From: Cubamyces lactineus
Taxonomy: Eukaryota > Basidiomycota > Agaricomycetes > Polyporales > Polyporaceae
Assembly: GCA_022376465.1 (NCBI GenBank)
Contig: JACDTU010000026.1
Span: forward strand, 297,351 to 361,350
Direction of reading: 5' to 3'
Length of the DNA stretch: 64,000 nt
Shown here: positions 57,842 to 64,000 of the stretch, piece by piece
Layout of the letters: every line of letters starts with the position of its first letter
Position numbering within the stretch: the stretch's first letter is position 1
Made by a program: the position numbers and the translations under genes
Notes under the pieces: model-generated
Told to the model about the DNA's origin: nothing
Seen by the model: only the letters and a program-made list of their open reading frames with translations
Databases searched by the model: none

Positions 57842-58498
57842 AATTTATAGGGAAAAAAAGAGGGGGGTAAGGGTTAGGCCTTCGGCTAAGGCCTTAGGGC
57901 TTTGTTCTGCCGAATTTGGCATGTCATGTGGGGTCTACCATGCGGGCTACCACCTTTGTGGTAGCCCGCGCCACTGCGGAGGATGTGTGCCCGGTGCGCG
58001 GGCTAGCACAAAGGTGGTAGACCGCGCATGGCATGGCGCACTCGCGCGGTCTACCATCTTTGTGCTAGACCGCGCCACTGCCAATATAGATGTTCCCAGA
58101 CGCGGCTCAGTCGCGCGGGCTACCACAAAGGTGGTAGACCGCGCATGGTATGGCGATGCATCTGCCCGATATGCTGCTGAACACAGGGACATATCTGGCA
58201 CTGCTGGAACATCTCTCCCCTGGGTCAGTCTCCTATGACCCTCGCCCAGAGGATGTCCGCTTGTGCTGTCTCCCGCCTATGTGATAAACTGCACCATTGT
58301 GAATATGTGTGCTCGATGTGCGCGGTCTACCACATGGAATGGGAGACCGCGCATGGCATGACGCACTCATGTGGGCTACCTATGTGGTAGATTGCGCAAC
58401 AAAAACACCCACTCCTACTAGAATGTCAGTGCATTATAGAGTGCGAGACTGGCTGCAGCTCAGAGTTAAACATATACTCTCAGCAGTCCGGGACATTT
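57842..58498 (+). repeat. Subtelomeric tandem duplication, unit 1
   Basis: Begins TTTATAGGGAAAAAAAGAGG and GGTAAGGGTTAGGCC, then a GC-rich part with four 28-bp palindromes, then about 330 bp nearly identical to unit 2. It contains a short frame MLLNTGTYLALLEHLSPGSV ending in a stop, present in both units, which may be a captured exon fragment. Confidence 0.9.
57942..58142. repeat. 28-bp palindrome cluster 1 (four copies)
   Basis: Copies at 57942-57969, 57998-58025, 58046-58073 and 58115-58142. Each is exactly 28 bp: a 12-base arm starting GCGGGCTACCAC or GCGGTCTACCA, a centre of about 4 bases (CTTT or AAAG), and the complementary arm ending GCCCGC or GACCGC. Confidence 0.88.
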
Positions 58499-59198
58499 AT
58501 AGGGAAAAAAAGAGGGGGGTAAGGGTTAGGCCTTCGGCTAAGGCCTTAGGGCTTTGTTCCCGGACCCCGAAAAGTGCCGATTTTGGCATGTCATGCGGGG
58601 TCTACCACGCGGGCTAGCACAAAGGTGGTAGCCCGCGCATGGCATGGCGCACTCGCGCGGTCTACCACCTTTGTGGTAGCCCGCGCCACTGGGGGATGTG
58701 TGCCCGGTGCGCGGGCTAGCACAAAGGTGGTAGACCGCGCAAGATGTGGCCAACTCGCGCGGGCTACCACCTTTGTGGTAGCCCGCGCCACTGCGGGAGA
58801 TGTGTGCCCGGTGTGCGCGGTCTAGCACAAAGGTGGTAGACCGCGCATGGTATGGCGATGCATCTGCCCGATATGCTGCTGAACACAGGGACATATCTGG
58901 CACTGCTGGAACATCTCTCCCCTGGGTCAGTCTCCTATGACCCTCGCCCAGAGGATGTCCGCTTGTGCTGTCTCCCGCCTATGTGATAAACTGCACCATT
59001 GTGAATATGTGTGCTCGATGTGCGCGGTCTACCACATGGAATGGGAGACCGCGCATGGCATGACGCACTCATGTGGGCTACCTATGTGGTAGATTGCGCA
59101 ACAAAAACACCCACTCCTACCAGAATGTCAGTGCATTATAGAGTGCGAGACTGGCTGCAGCTCAGAGTCAAACATATACTCTCAGCAGTCCGGGACAT
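58499..59198 (+). repeat. Subtelomeric tandem duplication, unit 2
   Basis: Same order as unit 1 with an expanded palindrome block (five clear copies). The right 330 bp differ from unit 1 by only one or two bases in the parts compared, so the duplication is young. Confidence 0.9.
58609..58844. repeat. 28-bp palindrome cluster 2 (five copies)
   Basis: Copies at 58609-58636, 58657-58684, 58711-58738, 58759-58786 and 58817-58844, same length and design as cluster 1. Some carry one arm of each type (GCGGGCTAGCAC with GTGGTAGACCGC). Confidence 0.88.
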
Positions 59199-59546
59199 AG
59201 AACAATGTATCAAAGTGCGATTGCGGTACATTATGTGTGCCCAGGATGTATATAGCACATTGTGCAACAGCCAGTAGCTCTGAATACGAGGAGGGAGTCC
59301 TTACGTCCATCTGCGCAGCCTCACATGCTAAACCGAGCAATGCAGACTCCAAAAACGACTGGGCGTCACCTGCGCGGTGTGGATTATTGCCGCTATTGAT
59401 ATTGCAATGAGGCGATCATGTGGAAGGACATTGTCGCTTAGTGCAGGCGAAGGGGCGGCGGAGGCGAAGGGGACGATGCCAGCATTTTTGCGGGGGTCTC
59501 TGCCCATCGCTACACCAACGCACGCCTGCGCAAGAGTCCATTCCCC
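59199..59546. other. Spacer after the tandem duplication
   Basis: No gene supported; open frames here overlap the next gene out of frame. Confidence 0.4.
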
Positions 59547-60370
59547 ATGTCGCAGTCCAGTCTCGCATTTACGTTCTGTACTTCTTCGCCGAGTACGCTC
59601 CGCGCGGGGTTTGCAAGATTTATTGCAGAGTTGGCGGACCTTCCGGACGCGAGCCCGACGTTAACATTCCACCTGGACGACGCGGACGCGCTGTCAGCAT
59701 ACACGGAGCTGCTAGAGGCGATCGCTCCGGAAGGGGCGGTGTCGCTGCACGTTCCGCATTTGCGGACACTAGGCCCGCTGTCCTCGATCCTGGAGCGGTG
59801 GACGGAGGTGAAGTGTGTGCACCTATCGCTGGATGCGACAGACGGGTCCCCGTTCAGCTTTGGGACGCGGTTTGTCGCGCCGCTGCAACCGGAGGCAAAG
59901 TTCCCGCTGCCAGTGATGCCTGGGGTGGAACTGCTGATTGTCAGTATTCCGGATCGGACTGTTGAGATGGTACGTGGGCCTTACCAGGGTGCGCGACGGA
60001 AAACGGCCTGGTTCGCTAACATTGTTGGGCTGCGGTATGTTAGGCGGACATTGGGGCTCTTTTGGAGAATGTAGCCTATGCCTTCCCTGCTCTACACACC
60101 GTGCATATCGACCAAGACGCGGCGGGCATGGAGGATTGCGTAGGTGGGGTTCCGTTCACGCCACGGAAGTGGATCGAAAGTATATTCGCTTTTCTCCGGA
60201 ACCCATACTTTACTTTTGAGCATTTGGTGTGGGGGCGATGGATATTTGACGGCGCGCATCGTTGTTTCCATGGGATCGAGGATGTGAACTTTGTTTCGCA
60301 TTACATGGAGTATGTGTTTCCTAGAATAGTGGGTATGTCTTGTAGATGCGATGACTGCGGGCGGGGTTAG
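59547..60370 (+). CDS. Unknown protein, two exons
   Basis: Exon 1 59547-59969 starts MSQSSLAFTFCTSSPSTLRA and ends VSIPDRTVEM. An intron 59970-60043 (GTACGT to TTAG) joins ADIGALLENVAYAFPALHTV and the rest to TAG. About 250 residues. Strand-leucine patterns such as LHVPHLRTLGPLSSILERWT, CVHLSLDA and PALHTVHIDQD resemble the C-terminal part of basidiomycete F-box or LRR-like proteins, but no F-box is visible upstream. The tail has MSCRCDDCGRG, three cysteines of unknown meaning. It may be a 5'-truncated gene in the subtelomere. I do not assign a function. Confidence 0.5.
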
Positions 60371-60966
60371 TAGCGACGATATAGTATTATTCTAAGGGAA
60401 CGCGTGGAGGGTGTGCGGTGTAGCATGCGGGTGGTAGACTGCGTTCGCGAGGAAATATATATCGACGGTGAGCGGTGTAGCATGTAGGTGGTACACCGCG
60501 TTCGCGCGGGCAGATGCGACAAGTGTGCGGTGTAGCATGTAGGTGGTACACCGCTCAGAAGGGAGGAGTTGGTTACATGTATTGAGTGTCAACGAATATT
60601 GTGCGCATGGTGAGCGGGTCGAACAAAATACATTTGAGGGATGTAGCTAAACAGGCAGGGTCGGGGGACATATGCGCGGACTGCGCGAGACTTGGAGGCC
60701 AAACGCGCGAGACATGCGCGCAACCCGCGCGTGGAGTGAGAGAGACGCGCGAGACATGCGAGATGCGCGCTTGAGACGCGCATGAGACGCGCGAGCGGGC
60801 GCCGACAGCGACCAGCGGCACCGAAGCAGCGGGTCAGTCGCCAGCTGGCGCTGCGCGCTGGCAGAGCTCTCACTCTTGTCCCTCCATCTTCTCTGGTTCT
60901 CCGTCGGCTTCTTGCGAACAGTCCCTCTTCCCACAGTACTGCGGAACACTCTCAGATCTCTCAGCA
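60371..60966. other. Spacer with palindromes, upstream of the terminal gene
   Basis: The left part holds palindrome cluster 3. The stretch 60680-60790 is rich in ACGCGCGAGACATGCG-like simple repeats. The right part is the promoter and leader of the terminal gene. Confidence 0.5.
60415..60554. repeat. 28-bp palindrome cluster 3 (three copies)
   Basis: Copies at 60415-60442, 60472-60499 and 60527-60554. Here the arms are GCGGTGTA and TACACCGC, a third arm type, with GCATGTAGGTGG in the middle. Length is again 28 bp. Confidence 0.88.
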
Positions 60967-63840
60967 ATGCCACCGAAGCCGAGGCCGGCAGTAAGTTGTT
61001 TGATTGTTACATTGAAGAGCAGTCGCGCTGATCTATGGACACAACACATCTTCAGGGCGCGAGCGCGCAAGACGAGGGTGCGAACGCGGCGACCGTGACC
61101 GCGACGAACGCGAAGGGTGCTGCACCGAAGAAGGCCGCGGGCAAGGGCGCGAAGGGGAAGGGCAAGGGGAAGGGCAAGGGCGATGCGGAGGATGAGGAGA
61201 CCGCGGAGCGTAGCGGAGTGGAGGAGGCGGATGATGATGAGGAGGGTGGAAAGGTGAGTGCCCTGCGCGGTTGAGCGTGATCGCGCGGACGCGCTGCTGA
61301 TCAGCATTGGTCGCGCTAGGGGAAGAAGAAGGGCGGCGCGAAGAAGGGCAAGACCAAGCAGCTCTTCATTGCGGAGTCGAACTTCAAGGGCTTCAAGCTC
61401 ACGTCGAACCTGGAACAGCAGGACTTTGCGGAGGTGCACAAGGAGCGGAGCGCGCAGCTGTCTGTGAAGTGTCGGCTGGGGTACGCGTTCATGGACCTCG
61501 TCCACCCTCCGGACGTTCAGCTGCACTTTGGCCGCTACAACAACCGTCCGCTCGACCAGGCGCGCGTGAAGGAGCTCGCGAAGGGCTTCAGAGAGCAAGG
61601 GATTGCGCCGTGGCAGGATCCGATCCCGATCATGGCGCCACGCGCGTGGATCGACAAGGCGTCGCTCGAGGTGCAGTGGATGGAGGGACGGTCGGAGAAG
61701 ATGGTTGCGTTCACGGAGGCGGCGAAGGGTGAGTGGATCGACGTTCTGGGCGGACACCACCGGCGCGCGGCGTACGTCGAGTACGTGCATTCGCTTCAAC
61801 AGGACCTCGAGGCCGCGCAGAAGAATGTCACGAAGCTGCACAGCAACAAGAGGCTCGACGCGAACGTGAAGCAGGAGGAGCTGAAGAAGTGGGAGAAGGA
61901 AGTGGCGAACCTGCGCGCGAAGGTGCAGGAGCCGACGGTGTGGGAGGTGGTGGTCTACGCGATGGGTGAGTGATCTTTGTGTGCGCGGGGGGGGCGGGGG
62001 ACGGACGCTCGCTGACTATGAGTACGCCTGCAGAGGATGTTACGGACGAGCTGGGTGCGTTCCTGTCGCGCAACGACGAGACTCCCCACCACCGCGAGAC
62101 GGACATGGAGAAGTTCTGGCGGTACCTCGCGGTGATTCGGCAGTTGCGCACGAGGGAGGCGCCGACGGTGGCCATTGGGAGCTCGGAGTGGACGCGGTTC
62201 GTCGCGAAGCGGATTCCTGTGACGATTGGGCAGAAGGGGTTTGGGACGCTCTACAACGAGCCGCGCAGCTGGGACTTCATCAACCTGATTGCGAAGTTGG
62301 TGCCGCTGCGTCCGATGTTTCCGATCGAGGTTCTGCGACGTCGTGTGCGGTCGGTCGACGGGGTGCATGCGGTGTCACCGGGGGAGAAGCCTGGGAAGCG
62401 CAAAGGGAAGGCTGTGGACACGCGCGCGCCGGACACCGCGGGAGGGGTGAGTGCGAACGATTGTTGGGTGTGTGCGGATGGACGCTGACTTGATGGACGC
62501 AGCTGTGGGTGGATCTGTTGGAGCCGATCATTGAGGACATGGTCTTCATTGCGACGTCTGGGAAGTGGTCGGAGGACAACGTCGTCATGCGGAACTACAA
62601 GATCTTCCTTCGGGCGTCGACGGGTCAGCGGCGGAGCAAGGACGCGGGCGCAAAGGTGGAGGCGTACAAGTTGTACTTGAAGAAGTACCTTGAGGAGGGC
62701 GAGGTCGACCAGGCGGTGTGGCCGACGTACTTGCTGGAGAAACTCGACGAAGTGTACGTGCAGCGCGTCCAGCCTGCGATGGAGTCGTTCATGAACCGAT
62801 CGACGGACGTGTGGGCGAAGGCGATGGAGGCGTACTGGAAGGACGCGGACGCGGTGATGGAGATGGTGTGGAGCGGCGGGGTGCGGTATGGATCGTGGCG
62901 ACCGGAGACGGGCGAGACGATGCGTGGCGCGCCCGGGCGACTTTCGTGGGTGAAGCAATGTCGCCGTGCCGGGATGCGGTTCGACATTCCGCTGGTCAGC
63001 GCGACGTTTGTGCAAGACCTGTATGCGACGTTTGCGGAGGTGTCCTATGGGATTCAATGGGTACGTGGCATATACTGGTTATTGTGAGGACACGCGGGCG
63101 ATCTACCTGGAAGGTGGTACACCGCGCTGGGGGAGAGGAGGGTCGCGGTCTCGCGGTCTACCACCTTCGTTGTACACCGCGCTGGGGGGAGGAGGAGGGG
63201 TGTGGTCGCGCGGTGTAGCAGGAAGGTGGTACACCGCGCTGGGGGAGGAGGAGAGGTGCGGTTGCGCGGTGTAGCAGGAAGGTGGTACACCGCGCTGTGG
63301 GGAGGAGGAGGGGTGTGGTCGCGCGGTGTAGCAGGAAGGTGGTACACCGCGCTGGGGGAGGAGGAGAGGTGCGGTCGCGCGGTCTACCACCTTCCTGGTA
63401 GACCGCGTTCTCATTGATATTTTCCCTCTGCTTTCCGTCGACGTTGCGCGAACAAATACTGATATTGTCCCTCCGTCATTAGATCAGTCGCCAGGTCGAC
63501 CCAATGGTCGACAGGATCGCGCTGTCGAACTACCGCTGGGTGTTCGACCATACCTCCAACCTCCGCGAGTTCTTCATGAACAGCCACCTCACCGCGTACT
63601 CTTCGGAGCAGCCCAACAACGTATGTACATGCGCTTGTCGAACGTTCGTTACACAGAAAGCTGACGTTGATCGCCTATCTGCAGTTCTACCTCTGGCTAT
63701 TCCAGAACATGGATCTCGTCCGCATGGTCGACCAGATCATCGCGGCCACGGTCGTCAAGCCGGAGTGGGAGGTCGTCCTCAACGCGCAGCCGAGCTTCTG
63801 GCAGAACGCCGCGGACGTCCTCATGAAGCGTGACGTGAAG
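60967..63840 (+). CDS. ParB/sulfiredoxin-fold-like protein, 3' truncated by the telomere
   Basis: Exons 60967-60990, 61056-61253, 61320-61965, 62034-62446, 62503-63060, 63483-63620 and 63685-63840. The start MPPKPRPAGASAQDEG is followed by a Lys/Gly-rich run. Then YAFMDLVHPPDVQLHFGRYN-NRPLDQARVKELAKGFREQG and EWIDVLGGHHRRAAYVEYVH resemble the ParB N-terminal or sulfiredoxin-like fold: a conserved GGHHRRAA replaces the usual G-x-x-R-x-x-A motif. A coiled coil (NVTKLHSNKRLDANVKQEEL) and long helical exons follow, with no recognised domain. The last exon reads VVLNAQPSFWQNAADVLMKR-DVK and runs without a stop into TTAGGG repeats, so the natural C-terminus is lost. Frame is intact in all seven exons. 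Function unknown. Confidence 0.7.
63098..63406. repeat. 28-bp palindrome cluster 4, an intronic ~57-bp tandem array
   Basis: Inside the 422-bp intron 63061-63482 of the terminal gene. Clear copies at 63153-63180, 63210-63237, 63266-63293, 63323-63350 and 63379-63406 plus a degenerate one near 63098-63125. Between them lies a [20 protein letters not shown] spacer. Arms alternate between the GCGGTGTA/TACACCGC and GCGGTCTACCA/TGGTAGACCGC types. Confidence 0.88.
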
Positions 63841-63952
63841 GGGTTAGGGTTAGGGTTAGGGTTAGGGTTAGGGTTAGGGTTAGGGTTAGGGGTTAGGGTT
63901 AGGGTTAGGGTTAGGGTTAGGGTTAGGGTTAGGGTTAGGGTTAGGGTTAGGG

Positions 63953-63993
<41 letters not shown>

Positions 63994-64000
63994 GGGGTTT
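63841..64000 (+). repeat. Telomere, TTAGGG repeats
   Basis: About 26 TTAGGG units, G-rich strand running 5' to 3' toward the window end, as at a right chromosome end. Variants with an extra G (near 63888), an extra T (near 63970) and a GGGGG-TTT end are present. The array starts directly after the coding triplet AAG at 63838-63840. Confidence 0.97.

Noticed and set aside
63098..63406. CRISPR-like regular array
   Set aside because: Regular 28-bp repeats, but the spacers are also repeats of each other and the genome is a eukaryotic nuclear one; no cas genes.
63667..63975. Leu-Gly repeat protein
   Set aside because: Translation of telomere repeats; only the part before 63840 is real coding sequence.

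Overview
This is nuclear DNA of a filamentous basidiomycete, most likely a polypore-type Agaricomycete, and its right edge is a chromosome end. The evidence is intron-dense genes with GT-AG introns of about 50-60 bp, a family of F-box proteins of a type common in mushrooms, a KDZ transposon, a NACHT-WD40 receptor, conserved eukaryotic genes (ribosomal P1, ATG7, SEC61 alpha, a HAM1-like protein), and about 160 bp of TTAGGG repeats in the correct orientation at 63841-64000.

Region 1 (1-12.9 kb) is almost entirely one large KDZ-superfamily DNA transposon. It has near-identical terminal inverted repeats of about 840 bp (439-1280 and 11881-12722), each carrying a subterminal tandem array. Inside are three co-oriented genes: the KDZ transposase (1853-6012), an RNase H1 N-terminal/viroplasmin-like protein (6691-8151) and an HMG-box protein with a low-complexity Ala/Pro and Gly-Arg tail (8461-11374). 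The element abuts the 5' end of an EthD-like gene, and a 34-bp direct repeat brackets the insertion.

Region 2 (12.8-33.7 kb) is an accessory zone. It holds two EthD-like alpha/beta-barrel genes, two F-box genes, a BTB/POZ gene, an intronless TetX-like FAD monooxygenase, ribosomal P1, two tandem family 1 glycosyltransferases with a decayed third copy beside them, and a kinase-like fragment.

Region 3 (33.9-46.6 kb) starts with ATG7. A cluster of minus-strand F-box relatives follows at different stages of decay: one lost its F-box, one carries a frameshift, one is probably intact, and two are relics. A duplicated copy of the ATG7 3' end is embedded among them.

Region 4 (47-57.7 kb) carries SEC61 alpha, a HAM1-like lipid-binding protein and a full NACHT-WD40 NLR, all on the plus strand.

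Region 5 (57.7-64 kb) is the subtelomere. It contains a tandem duplication of about 0.66-0.7 kb, a small unknown gene, and a multi-exon gene with a ParB/sulfiredoxin-like motif whose last visible exon runs directly into the telomere, so the chromosome was probably healed inside it. Scattered through these last 6 kb, including inside an intron of that gene, are at least 17 copies of a palindrome that is nearly always exactly 28 bp and whose two arms tend to vary together. I found no description of this in what I know, and it is the most novel signal in the window. Exon boundaries were read by eye from splice motifs and frame, without transcripts or database searches.
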